DNA from: Mycetocola reblochoni REB411
Lineage (GTDB): Bacteria > Actinomycetota > Actinomycetes > Actinomycetales > Microbacteriaceae
Reading direction: 5' to 3'
Length of the DNA stretch: 64,000 nt
Assembly: GCF_900163835.1 (NCBI RefSeq)
Contig: NZ_FUKR01000006.1
Span: forward strand, 62,001 to 126,000
Part shown: piece by piece, positions 33,669 to 50,937 of the stretch
Position numbering within the stretch: the stretch's first letter is position 1
Layout of the letters: every line of letters starts with the position of its first letter
Position numbers and translations under genes: made by a program
The notes under the pieces: model-generated
Seen by the model: only the letters and a program-made list of their open reading frames with translations
Databases searched by the model: none
Told to the model about the DNA's origin: nothing

Positions 33669-34547
33669 TCAGGACAGCTCGCTGGCCCGTTCGCGAAGGA
33701 ACTGCGCTCCCGCGTCGTCGTGGATGCTGTCGCCGTACGTCAGCACGGGGTAGGCCGTCTTCGGCACGCCGTCGGCCGGCCGCACATCGACGTGGCTGAC
33801 CTCTTCGCCGCGCTCGTGCAGCCACTGGGCCATGGCGTAGTCCGTGCGCGAGTCGCCGACGGTGTACCAGCGGGACGGCATCGGACGACCGTCTTCGGCG
33901 AGCAGCTGGAGGAAGCGGTCCGCCCCGGTGTCCTTGCCGACCGCGCTCGACTCGATGTCGGTGGAGATGATCGTCGGGTCGACGCGGTACCTGACGCTGC
34001 CGTCCGCGGCCGGCCGGACGTCGTCCTCGCGGCTCACCCCGAAGCCGAGCTTTACGAGCTTCTCCATCGCGATCATGTCGAAGTCGTACTGCGCCGTGCG
34101 GTAGGCCTCGTCGTCTGTGCCGATGTGCTGCTCCGCCGACACCATCGAACGCTTCGTGTGATCGAAGAACATGATCTCGTCGAAGCGCTCAGCGACGAGA
34201 CGCTCGATGTCGGCCGAGTACTCCGCCGGGAGCGCGAGTTCCTCGTCGACGAAGATCTCCGGCTCGGAGCCCCCCGCGGCGGTGATGCGGAACCAGACTC
34301 CGCCCTTCTCGCATATCCCGTAGAGGGTCACGTCCTGCCCGAGCCCCGCAGACGCGAGCGGTGCGACGACGACGTCGCGGAGGAACGCGTCCGATCGGCC
34401 CGTGTTGAACGCTATCGGGATGCCGGCGTTGGCCAGGGCGGTCAGGTCGGTCACGATGCTCGAGATCGCCACGGTCCGGGTCACGGGGCTGGCGATCGGT
34501 CCGTCGACGTCGAGGAGGAGGCCGAACGGCGGGACGCTGTCATTCAC
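33669..34547 (-). CDS. HAD-superfamily hydrolase
   Basis: 292 residues. It has D-V-D-G-P (nucleophile Asp of motif I, about residues 11-15), F-N-T-G-R-S-D (motif II) and G-D-S-R-T-D (motif IV metal site, about 240), so the phosphatase centre is complete. An inserted cap domain lies between, resembling Cof-type sugar phosphatases. Substrate unknown. GTG 34547 is chosen because TAGACT ends 6 nt before it; GTG 34550 is adjacent. Single gene with its own promoter. Confidence 0.85.
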   Translation of the reverse strand: MNDSVPPFGLLLDVDGPIASPVTRTVAISSIVTDLTALANAGIPIAFNTGRSDAFLRDVVVAPLASAGLGQDVTLYGICEKGGVWFRITAAGGSEPEIFVDEELALPAEYSADIERLVAERFDEIMFFDHTKRSMVSAEQHIGTDDEAYRTAQYDFDMIAMEKLVKLGFGVSREDDVRPAADGSVRYRVDPTIISTDIESSAVGKDTGADRFLQLLAEDGRPMPSRWYTVGDSRTDYAMAQWLHERGEEVSHVDVRPADGVPKTAYPVLTYGDSIHDDAGAQFLRERASELS

Positions 34548-34709
34548 CACTGCAGTCTACCCAAGCCAGGAGCACGGTCTCAGCGCGCACGGTCTCAGCC
34601 CTGCCCTCGTCCGCCTGTCGTACCGACGCGGCTCGCACCCTGCCTCAACCCGCACGGCATCCATCGGCACCAGGTGAGCCCAGGTCACGTGCGCCCGCAC
34701 CGCCTCGGC

Positions 34710-34784
34710 CTGCACCGGCTCGACATGCACCGGCTCGACCTGCACCGGCTCGACCTGCACCGGCTCGACCTGCACCGGCTCGAC
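34710..34784. repeat. tandem repeat, five 15-bp units
   Basis: CTGCACCGGCTCGAC repeated at 34710, 34725 (first base A), 34740, 34755 and 34770, with a diverged copy just before. As the unit is a multiple of three it reads as a pentapeptide repeat on both strands, but no start codon, ribosome site or continuing frame supports a gene. The rest of the 488-bp gap between the HAD gene and the cold-shock gene holds only leader sequence; I found no convincing cold-shock promoter. Confidence 0.95.
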
Positions 34785-35035
34785 CTGTCAGCCGAGCACC
34801 GTCGCCGAAGCGACTCGCTTCCCACGACCTCGCCGGTCGGTTATTGCAACTCCGGTGAAGTGGGGGCAGACGCCCGAGCCATCATGGGTTAGCCTATGAA
34901 GACGTCGCTGTGTTGCACGTTGGTATTTCAAGTGCTTCGACCAAAGTGTCGGTGCGCTTTTCTGAGGAGCGGGTTACACACACCGCGGCAACGACGTTCG
35001 AAGGTCGGATGTCGATCCTCACGAAAGAGAAAAGC

Positions 35036-35239
35036 ATGGCAACAGGTACGGTCAAGTGGTTCAACGCTGAAAAGGGCTTCGGATTCATCGCCCCCGACGA
35101 CGGAACCCCCGACGTTTTCGCTCACTACAGCGCGATCGCAAGCAGCGGCTACCGCAGCCTCGACGAGAACCAGAAGGTCGAGTTCGAGATCACGCAGGGC
35201 CCGAAGGGCCTTCAGGCGGAGAACATCCGTCCGCTCTAA
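35036..35239 (+). CDS. cold-shock protein (CspA family)
   Basis: 67 residues, a single cold-shock domain. RNP-1 K-G-F-G-F-I (about 15-20) and RNP-2 V-F-A-H-Y (about 28-32) are intact; it binds single-stranded nucleic acid and acts as an RNA chaperone. ATG 35036 is the family start; an upstream in-frame start at 34910 would add 42 unrelated residues. The leader is A-rich near the start and probably long, as in other csp genes. A perfect hairpin ends the unit. Confidence 0.95.
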   Translation: MATGTVKWFNAEKGFGFIAPDDGTPDVFAHYSAIASSGYRSLDENQKVEFEITQGPKGLQAENIRPL

Positions 35240-35271
35240 GTCGCATCCTGCCGGTTTCGACCGGCGTGCGA

Positions 35272-35311
35272 ACACATGGGGCCCGTTCCGTAAGGAACGG
35301 GCCCCATGTGT
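35272..35311. terminator. terminator after the cold-shock gene
   Basis: Perfect 18-bp arms (35272-35289, 35294-35311) around GTAA. It could also serve the minus-strand ORF that stops at 35316. Confidence 0.9.
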
Positions 35312-35315
35312 ATGT

Positions 35316-35501
35316 CTACAGGCCACGGCCGGAGCTCCGCCAGGTCGAGTTGAGCAGGCCCCTGAACCGCACATGCCCCTCGGGGATGAGCACCCAGCGA
35401 CCCGCCTCCCCCTCGAACCCGGCCACCGGGGAGGCAACCGACGTGTCGCCTCCTCCACCGGGTGCACACGCCCGCTCAATATCAGATCTTGCGCTCCGCA
35501 C
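35316..35501 (-). pseudogene. possible remnant of a gene 3' end, convergent with the cold-shock gene
   Basis: A 61-codon frame from GTG 35501. The last 35 codons have strongly G/C third positions and read like a normal protein end (G-R-W-V-L-I-P-E-G-H-V-R-F-R-G). They stop 4 nt before the 35272-35311 hairpin, as a real gene end would. The upstream codons lose that bias, and I cannot find a longer intact frame. Family not recognised. Confidence 0.25.
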
Positions 35502-36120
35502 AGATCCCCCACGCGCCCGCCAGTAAAGCCCGCTCGCCGAGCACACCGGTCGACGGTGCACACCGCACGCCGGCAGGTGATGGCCAAGCCAGGTTCCCCA
35601 CGTGCTCTTCACTCCGCGTTGCCCGGGGCGTGGCCACCGTCCATGCGGTGGAGTAGACGACGCTGACACGACACGCATTCTCACCCGTGGCTGCGACGCC
35701 GTCGGTCCAGCGCAACGACAATGCCTCGACGCACCGTTCGTCGCAGCTCACGGTCACATCATCTGGCCGATCGCGGGGCCTTAGCAGCAGGCCTTTCGCA
35801 GCAGCGGTCGCCGATCCGCTGCAGCAGTCGCCGATCCGCTGCAGCAGTCGCCGATCCGCAGCAGGCACACGACTCGAAGCAATAGTGGGCGCATCCGTAA
35901 CGAGAGCTGGACGATCAGCAACGAGAGCGGAATGAGCCACAGCAGGAGATCATTTCCCTCCGCCACAGCGTCGCGCCTCAACGACGTGAGCACAGTCACG
36001 GCGAGGTGGCCAGCCGTGCGCAGCCAGGGTCGCACTCACATCTGCAACCGCACACATGCGGCCGACTCGCCACTACTGCCGCCGGCCAAGACGAGTCCGC
36101 AACAAAAGTTCGTTAAATGC
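35502..36120. other. gene-poor stretch between the cold-shock gene and the rrn terminator
   Basis: About 620 bp with no ORF of convincing codon use on either strand and no tRNA-like fold that I can see. It contains the 20-bp repeats listed separately and two copies of AACGAGAGC (near 35899 and 35919). Confidence 0.5.
35801..35860. repeat. tandem repeat, three 20-bp units
   Basis: Units of GCAGCAGTCGCCGATCCGCT at 35801 (one change), 35821 and 35841 (last base differs). Minus-strand frames through it give Cys-rich peptides of no recognisable family. Confidence 0.95.
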
Positions 36121-36150
36121 GTAGAGGCCACCCCGAAGGGTGGCCTCTAC
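36121..36150 (-). terminator. terminator of the rrn operon
   Basis: 13-bp perfect stem (36121-36133, 36138-36150) with CGAA loop, just past the 5S 3' end; A/T-rich sequence follows on the minus strand. Confidence 0.85.
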
Positions 36151-36158
36151 TAAATTAA

Positions 36159-36276
36159 GTCCGGCGGTGTCCTACTCTCCCACACGGTCCCCCGTGCAGT
36201 ACCATCGGCGCAAAGAGTCTTAGCTTCCGGGTTCGGAATGTAACCGGGCGTTTCCCTCTCGCTATGGCCGCCGAAA
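36159..36276 (-). rRNA. rrf: 5S ribosomal RNA
   Basis: About 118 nt; the 5' GTTTCGGCGG and the complementary 3' CCGCCGGACT pair to close helix I, and the inner GAACCCGGAAG loop is conserved. Ends are estimated from helix I. Third gene of the operon. Confidence 0.93.
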
Positions 36277-36406
36277 CACTATTGATGTTATCAACACAAA
36301 CCAAAGTTCATTAGGTTCGTGATCCTTGACCGTACATCAAGAACCACTCAGTGGACGCGAAACGAAAATTCAAAAACATGCACACACTCAAAGGTGTGAA
36401 AGATAA

Positions 36407-39517
<3,111 letters not shown>

Positions 39518-39623
39518 AATCACATGAGTTTGAATCGATTCTTCGTTTAGAAAAATTGACCAATGATCTATATAAATCTAGATCTTTGTGATCCGAGACT
39601 CGAAAGCCTCGAATCTAAGATGC

Positions 39624-39654
39624 TCGCGTCCACTGTGTAGTTCTCAAAGTACGG
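39624..39654 (-). repeat. inverted-repeat arm of the pre-23S processing stem
   Basis: This 31-nt stretch matches, as reverse complement with a few mismatches, 36330-36360 on the other side of the 23S gene; the 11 nt nearest the gene (AGTGGACGCGA) match exactly. The two arms would pair in the precursor, giving a substrate for RNase III. Confidence 0.8.
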
Positions 39655-39731
39655 TCGGCGCCTTCCGCGTCACCCAGTAATGGCAACAACAAAAGGCCCA
39701 GAGGTTCAGTCCGACCCGAAAGCCGGCCCGG

Positions 39732-39759
39732 TCCCTCAGGACCCAACAGCGTGCATATG
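39732..39759 (-). repeat. inverted-repeat arm of the pre-16S processing stem
   Basis: Pairs with 41624-41651 in the 16S leader: 28 nt with a core of CAACAGCGTGCA exactly complementary. It brackets the 16S gene as RNase III stems do. Confidence 0.8.
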
Positions 39760-39912
39760 CTCTCAATCCAACCCAGCTCTTTCCAACCCGAAGGCGTACT
39801 CAAACCAGACCATCAATCCAGCATCACATCAAACGTTCCACCCATGAGCTAACCAGCAGAACACATTCGGTCCTGATCTGGCGCCTGGACACCCCGAAGA
39901 GTGCCAGATGCT

Positions 39913-41440
<1,528 letters not shown>

Positions 41441-41698
41441 ATGTTTATCTGCACAACCCGAAGGCCGGCACATTAAGATGCGACCACCCACCGGAAAAAG
41501 ATGGACAGCCGCGAGTTTGAAACTGACAGAACAAGTCAACTGACTTGCTTTGTTGTTTAATATTCTCAAAGAAATCTCGATCCGACCAGAAATGATCAGA
41601 CACGAGGTTTATTTGGCATTTGACATGTGCACGCTGTTGAGTTCTCAAGGACCAGACGCACCCGGATTCAGACCCTAAGGCCCTCGCTCCGAGGCAAC
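41441..41698 (-). promoter_or_regulatory. 16S leader with hairpin and antitermination-like element
   Basis: Leader of about 258 nt. CAAGTCAACTGACTTG (41532-41547) is a 7-bp-arm hairpin. CCTTGAGAACTCAACAG near 41640-41653 resembles the TTTGAGAACTACACAG element in the 16S-23S spacer, fitting boxA-like or processing signals shared by the two leaders. Confidence 0.55.
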
Positions 41699-41704
41699 TT
41701 GTCT

Positions 41705-41732
41705 AGACTAGCACACCAGCCCTCCAGCGCAA
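41705..41732 (-). promoter_or_regulatory. rrn promoter
   Basis: On the minus strand TTGCGC (41732-41727), 16-bp spacer, TAGTCT (41710-41705). Further upstream TTGGTG and TAGAGT with an 18-bp spacer (near 41895-41925) may be a second rrn promoter. The remaining sequence up to the tyrS terminator at 42122 shows no gene. Confidence 0.55.
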
Positions 41733-42121
41733 CTCCGGCGTGTCGCTCTCGCGGCCGTGAATCACACCCAGACCAGGTGGCATCCAGCTCACCAAACACC
41801 CCGCAAAAAACGAGGCAAAGAAAGATGAGATCGTCCCCACTTGAGGCCGGCGAGCTCTTCCGCTCCGCCGCACCTTTGGGGTGACGAGTAGTTACTCTAT
41901 GCCGCACCCAACCCCACCACCAAACCCCACCACCACCCGGGCGTGTCACACACCGTCCGGGCCCAGGAGACGGGCGGGAATACGCACGGAGACGCCACCG
42001 GTTCGACGATGCACGCCACTGAAACGAGCGACGCATTCGAGGCCGGCGATGTCGGCAGGCCGAGGCAGCCCTCAGGTCTGCGCCGCGAGTCGGTATCGCG
42101 GCGACAGCCCCCTGCTCCAAC

Positions 42122-42170
42122 TGAAGCGGAGGATGCCACGACCCCGAGGGTCGCGGCATCCTCCGCTTCA
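42122..42170 (-). terminator. terminator after tyrS
   Basis: Stem of 16 bp plus 5 bp separated by one mismatched pair, loop CCGAG, 30 nt past the tyrS stop. Confidence 0.85.
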
Positions 42171-42199
42171 TGGCTTCGCCGTCGGGCGCCCCATTGACA

Positions 42200-43498
42200 T
42201 CAGCCGTCGATGAACACCCCTGCGAGCGTCTTCTTCCCACGGCGGATGACGTCGATCGAACCCGGAAGCACTCCGGCGAGCACCGCATCGGCATCGGTGA
42301 CCTTGGCGTTGTTCACCGACACCCCGCCCTGGGCAATCGCGCGCCGCGCCTCCCCCAGGCTCGTGCACAGCCCGGTCTCGATCAGCGCCTGAACGACCGG
42401 AAGCCCGGGAGCAGCGGTCGCGTTCGGCAGTTCCCTCACGGCCGACGCCAGAACGTCGGGGTCAAGATCGTCGAGACGCCCCTGCCCGAAGAGCGCAGCA
42501 GCGGCAGCAACGGCCGCGTCCGTCGCCGCCCGACCGTGGACGAGCGTCGTGACCTCTTGGGCAAGGCGCTTCTGGCCCTCCCTGCGGAACGGCTCTGTCT
42601 CGATCCGCTCGGCGTACTCCGCGATCTCGGCTCGGCTCAGGAAGGTGAAGACCTTGAGCCGGTCGACGACATCGGCGTCATCCGTGTTGAGCCAGAACTG
42701 GTAGAAGGCGTAGGGGCTCGTCATGTCCGGGTTGAGCCAGATCGCGTTGCCCTCGCTCTTGCCGAACTTGGTCCCATCGGTGTTCGTGATCAGCGGGGTG
42801 CCGATCGCGTGGACGGTCGCGCGCTCCACCCTGTGCACGAGGTCCGTCCCGCTGGTGAGGTTGCCCCACTGATCGCTCCCCCCCGTCTGCAGAACACAGC
42901 CCGTGCTGCGGTACAGCTCGAGGAAGTCGATGCCCTGCAGGATCTGGTAGCTGAACTCGGTGTAGCTGATCCCCTGATCGGAGTTGAGTCTGGCAGCGAC
43001 GGCGTCCTTCTTCAGCATCGTGCCGACGCGGTAGTGCTTGCCGATCTCGCGCAGGAAGTCGATGGCGCTCAACGGGGCGGTCCAGTCGAGGTTGTTGACC
43101 AGGCGCGCGGCGCTGTCGCCCTCGAAGCTGAGATAGGTGGACACCTGCGCCTGAAGCTTGCTGACCCAGTCGGCGACGACCTCAGGCGTGTTGAGCGTGC
43201 GCTCGGCGGTCGGCCTCGGGTCTCCGATGAGCCCGGTAGAGCCGCCGACCAGCCCGAGCGGTCGGTGACCGGCCAGTTGAAGGCGTCGCATGAGCAGCAG
43301 CTGCACGAGGTGGCCGAGGTGCAGACTCTCGGCGGTCGGGTCGAACCCGCAGTAGAAGGTGATCGGCTCGCCGGCGAGAAGCTCGCTCAGCTGCTGCTGA
43401 TCAGTCGACACATGGACCAGTCCCCGCCAGACGATCTCATCCCAGACGTTGTCGAACTCGGGGTCGTTGTTCTGCTGAACGAGGTGGGATTCTGTCAC
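42200..43498 (-). CDS. tyrS: tyrosine--tRNA ligase
   Basis: 432 residues, class I synthetase charging tRNA-Tyr. H-L-G-H (the HIGH motif, near residue 60) and K-F-G-K-S (the KMSKS equivalent, near 243) bind ATP. Y-C-G-F-D-P-T-A-E-S is the tyrosine-binding start of the fold, and the last 65 residues are an S4-like RNA-binding domain. GTG 43498 lies exactly 6 nt after TAGTCT, so the mRNA is predicted leaderless. It is divergent from the SatD-like gene and their promoters nearly overlap. Confidence 0.97.
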   Translation of the reverse strand: MTESHLVQQNNDPEFDNVWDEIVWRGLVHVSTDQQQLSELLAGEPITFYCGFDPTAESLHLGHLVQLLLMRRLQLAGHRPLGLVGGSTGLIGDPRPTAERTLNTPEVVADWVSKLQAQVSTYLSFEGDSAARLVNNLDWTAPLSAIDFLREIGKHYRVGTMLKKDAVAARLNSDQGISYTEFSYQILQGIDFLELYRSTGCVLQTGGSDQWGNLTSGTDLVHRVERATVHAIGTPLITNTDGTKFGKSEGNAIWLNPDMTSPYAFYQFWLNTDDADVVDRLKVFTFLSRAEIAEYAERIETEPFRREGQKRLAQEVTTLVHGRAATDAAVAAAAALFGQGRLDDLDPDVLASAVRELPNATAAPGLPVVQALIETGLCTSLGEARRAIAQGGVSVNNAKVTDADAVLAGVLPGSIDVIRRGKKTLAGVFIDG

Positions 43499-43528
43499 CG
43501 CACAAGACTACCAGCGGCGCGGGAGGGC

Positions 43529-43558
43529 TTGACCTGCCGGCAGCCGGTGATTTAGCTT
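43529..43558 (+). promoter_or_regulatory. promoter of the SatD-like gene
   Basis: TTGACC (43529-43534) and TTAGCT/TAGCTT (43552-43558) with a 17-18 bp spacer. The -10 lies inside the first 21-bp repeat, so a protein bound there would block transcription. Confidence 0.5.
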
Positions 43559-43597
43559 GTGGACTTAAGAAGCTAGGATTTAGCTTGTGGGCTTAAG
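43549..43597. repeat. two 21-bp direct repeats, candidate operators
   Basis: Copies at 43549-43569 and 43577-43597, 20 of 21 positions identical, 28 bp apart. Each contains TTTAGC, six bases, then RCTTAA, an imperfect inverted repeat suited to a dimer. The pair covers the -10 region and runs up to the ribosome site of the downstream gene. Confidence 0.85.
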
Positions 43598-43604
43598 GAG
43601 TCTG

Positions 43605-44219
43605 GTGTTCATCCTCACCGTCGACCAACGCGACAGCAGGCACGGCGCCGACCGTGTCGAACCGACCATGCGCGCGATCACCAGGACACACACCGGCGAC
43701 CTCATCCGCCGTCCCGAGAGAACGGCTGGCGACGAGTTCCAACTCGCCGTCGCCGACCCCACGGTCACCGTCGCCATCGCTCTGTCGCTGAGCGCCGAGG
43801 GCGCATGGAGCATCGGAATCGGAATCGGAGACGTCGACGAGCCGCTTCCCCCCTCCGTCCGCGCGGGCAGCGGGGAAGCCTTCCTCCTGGCCCGCGACGC
43901 CGTCACCGCCGCGAAGCGCTCCGCCTGGCGAGTGGCAATCCGCGGCGGCTCCTCCACCGAACTGAGCGACCGCAACGCCGAGGCCGTCGCCGAGCTCCTC
44001 ATCGCACTCCGCGATCGCCGCGGCGCCCCCGGATGGGAGGTCGCCGGCCTGCTCGAGTCCGGCCTCAGCCAGACGCACATCGCCGAGCGGCTCGCCATCA
44101 GTCCGAGCGCCGTGAGCCAGCGGATCAAGACCGCGGCCATCGGCACGGAGAGGGCCGGACGGGATACGCTCGCCACCCTGCTCCGCATTCTCGACGACAG
44201 CGAAGGCACACCCGCATGA
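43605..44219 (+). CDS. SatD-like protein with C-terminal helix-turn-helix
   Basis: 204 residues from GTG 43605, which has AAGGAG 4 nt upstream; GTG 43587 lies inside the second repeat and is less likely. The N-terminal part (V-F-I-L-T-V-D-Q-R-D-S-R ... G-D-E-F-Q) resembles the SatD family, a nucleotidyl-cyclase-like fold domain of unknown activity. A helix-turn-helix follows at about 150-185 (S-Q-T-H-I-A-E-R-L-A-I-S-P-S-A-V-S-Q-R). It probably binds the repeats just upstream (inference). It overlaps the next gene by 4 nt (ATGA), so the two form an operon. Confidence 0.78.
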   Translation: MFILTVDQRDSRHGADRVEPTMRAITRTHTGDLIRRPERTAGDEFQLAVADPTVTVAIALSLSAEGAWSIGIGIGDVDEPLPPSVRAGSGEAFLLARDAVTAAKRSAWRVAIRGGSSTELSDRNAEAVAELLIALRDRRGAPGWEVAGLLESGLSQTHIAERLAISPSAVSQRIKTAAIGTERAGRDTLATLLRILDDSEGTPA

Positions 44220-44803
44220 CCGACTCCCTCGCTCCCCTCGGCGCACTCGACATCGCCGCCCAGCTGACGGTCCTCGGCGCCCTCGTCGCCGCGCTGGTCC
44301 TCGCGCTGATCGCCCGCCGGTCGACGAGCGACGGACCGGGGATCGCCGCCGGGGCCGTCACAGCAGCGGCGCTCGTCACGGCGCTCGCCACAGGCCAGAA
44401 CAGCTCAGGCATCGCCGTCGTCGTCGGGATCCTCGGCATCGTCCTCGCCACCCTCGGCGGATCCCCCCTCACGGAGATCGTGCTCAGGAGCGCCGACCGG
44501 GGCGGCCGGAACCACCGGGGCTCCCCCGCCACCGCAGCGACGACCGACACGGGCGGTCCCCGCATTGCAGACGGGGAGCTCCTCAAAGGCGGCACGACGA
44601 TCGGATACCTCGAACGGTTCCTGACCGCGGGCGCACTGCTGGCCGGCGCCCTCACCGCCGTCGCGATCGTGGTCGCAGTGAAGGGGCTCGGACGATTCAC
44701 CGAGCTCGACTCCCCCGCCGCCAGGGAACGCTTCATCATCGGGACGCTCGCCAGCCTCGGCTGGGCGGCGCTCAGCGTCTCGCCCGCGCTCGTCCTGCGC
44801 TGA
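44216..44803 (+). CDS. integral membrane protein paired with the SatD-like regulator
   Basis: 195 residues with about five hydrophobic segments (near 13-34, 42-60, 65-80, 135-155 and 172-192), separated by a polar loop rich in Gly/Arg/Thr at about 90-125. No transport or enzymatic motif is recognised. Start ATG 44216 overlaps the upstream stop, so its synthesis is coupled to the regulator. The arrangement suggests the regulator controls the amount of this protein. The 250 bp after it up to the argH terminator hold two similar GTGCGGGCCA stretches (near 44826 and 44874) but no gene. Confidence 0.75.
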   Translation: MTDSLAPLGALDIAAQLTVLGALVAALVLALIARRSTSDGPGIAAGAVTAAALVTALATGQNSSGIAVVVGILGIVLATLGGSPLTEIVLRSADRGGRNHRGSPATAATTDTGGPRIADGELLKGGTTIGYLERFLTAGALLAGALTAVAIVVAVKGLGRFTELDSPAARERFIIGTLASLGWAALSVSPALVLR

Positions 44804-45003
44804 GCGCATCGCGGTTCTCGCCGCCGTGCGGGCCAGCGCCGGTCCAGCCGTGCGCGTCGGCACCGGCAGGCCCGTGCGGGCCATCACCGGCACACGCGCC
44901 CGCACGTCGGCGCCGCGGCGCTCCCGACCACAGTGCGGCGCCGCGGTCGGTCACCGCACGAACGGGACCGACGCAGCGGCTCCACAGCTCGCGCCCCGGC
45001 ATG

Positions 45004-45043
45004 CCACGACCCCGCACCGACGAATCGGTCCGGGGTCGCGTGG
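45004..45043 (-). terminator. terminator after argH
   Basis: Hairpin with CGAA loop (45021-45024), inner stem ACCGA/TCGGT, one mismatched pair, then GACCCCG/CGGGGTC and CCAC/GTGG with a 2-nt bulge; 15 nt past the argH stop. Confidence 0.75.
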
Positions 45044-45057
45044 TGCTCGGTCGGTCT

Positions 45058-47717
<2,660 letters not shown>

Positions 47718-47750
47718 GCTTTTTGCTCCTTGTCTTGTGACGATTTCAGT

Positions 47751-48800
47751 TTAGGGGGCGGCGGGCGAGGCCGCCCGCCGTGCGGCCGATCCGACGAGCC
47801 GCTCCAGCGGCCCACGGCCGAGCAGGACACGCCACGTCCAGGCGCCGACGAGAGCGAGGACGAGAGTGGTCCAGAAAACGCCGGCACCGCGGGTGGGGAG
47901 CCCGGCCGCGGCCAGAATCCCAAGCGAGACGACGTGAGCCGAGTACACCGTCAGCGCGAGAGCGCCGACAGCACGGAGCGGCGCGAGAACGAGCTGCACC
48001 GCAGCCGGCAGCAGCAGGCACCCGCCGATGACCGCGAGCGCGAGACCGCCCGAGCCGAGCACCTCGGCGACGCCCCCGCTGTGCGGGGCCGCCGACAGCA
48101 CGGAGTCCCAGCCGGTCGCGCCCAGGCCCGCGGTCGACGACGCCACACTCTCGGGCAGAACGGCGCCGAGCCCGTAGCCGACGACGGCGAGCGCTGTCCC
48201 GCCGAACAGCGCGCTTCGCTGAACGGCCCGCCTGTCGGCGCCGGCCCGGCCGAGCGCCAGCCCCGCCGCGAAGAAGGCGAACCAGACGACGACCGGGTAA
48301 TATCCCTGCACAAGCAGCTCGGTGAGGGTCCCGATCCCCGGCGCCGCGTCGACCGGCACGATCAGCACCCGGAGTAGCACCGGTCCGGCGACGGCCGCGA
48401 CCGCGGCGACGATCGCGAGCCGTTGCCAGTCCAGACGCAGAAGCGGGATGCACAGCATCATGCAGACGGCGTAGTACTCCAGGATCACGGCGACCGGTGC
48501 ACCCGCCAGGTTGAGCAGGGATCCGACGGCGAACACGATCACGGCGCGCGTGAGCAGCCTCACCCTGGCCGCGACCAGATCCTGGCCGGCCGGGGGCGAC
48601 TCCCGCCCCGACATGAGAGCCAGGCTCACCCCGGCGACGGTCGCGAAGAGGATCGAGGAACGTCCGTCGACCACGCCGATCCAGGTGGAGGGGTCGCCCC
48701 ACACCAGCTCACCCGCCGACAGCGTGTGCGCGGCGAGCATGCCGACCAGCGCCAGTCCCCTGGCCAGGTCGAGCCCGTCGAGCCGTGCACGCGCCGCCAC
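47751..48800 (-). CDS. polytopic membrane protein, DUF418/DUF1624-like acyltransferase type
   Basis: 349 residues with about 9-10 membrane helices. The N-terminal R-L-D-G-L-D-L-A-R-G-L-A-L-V-G-M is the family hallmark. GTG 48800 begins 5 nt after the argF stop and the gene lies inside the arginine cluster, in the place where argR is found in many actinobacteria. A link to arginine metabolism is not established; it may have been inserted into the operon. Such proteins are sometimes acyltransferases of the cell envelope. Start codons further up (48884) lie inside argF. Confidence 0.82.
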   Translation of the reverse strand: MAARARLDGLDLARGLALVGMLAAHTLSAGELVWGDPSTWIGVVDGRSSILFATVAGVSLALMSGRESPPAGQDLVAARVRLLTRAVIVFAVGSLLNLAGAPVAVILEYYAVCMMLCIPLLRLDWQRLAIVAAVAAVAGPVLLRVLIVPVDAAPGIGTLTELLVQGYYPVVVWFAFFAAGLALGRAGADRRAVQRSALFGGTALAVVGYGLGAVLPESVASSTAGLGATGWDSVLSAAPHSGGVAEVLGSGGLALAVIGGCLLLPAAVQLVLAPLRAVGALALTVYSAHVVSLGILAAAGLPTRGAGVFWTTLVLALVGAWTWRVLLGRGPLERLVGSAARRAASPAAP

Positions 48801-48805
48801 GACCG

Positions 48806-50933
<2,128 letters not shown>

Positions 50934-50937
<4 letters not shown>

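Noticed and set aside
34557-34775. Minus-strand pentapeptide-repeat protein over the 15-bp repeats
   Set aside because: It would begin inside the repeat with no ribosome site, and its second half has random composition.
33555-35860. CRISPR array at one of the three repeat clusters
   Set aside because: Units are directly adjacent with no spacers between them and no cas genes nearby.
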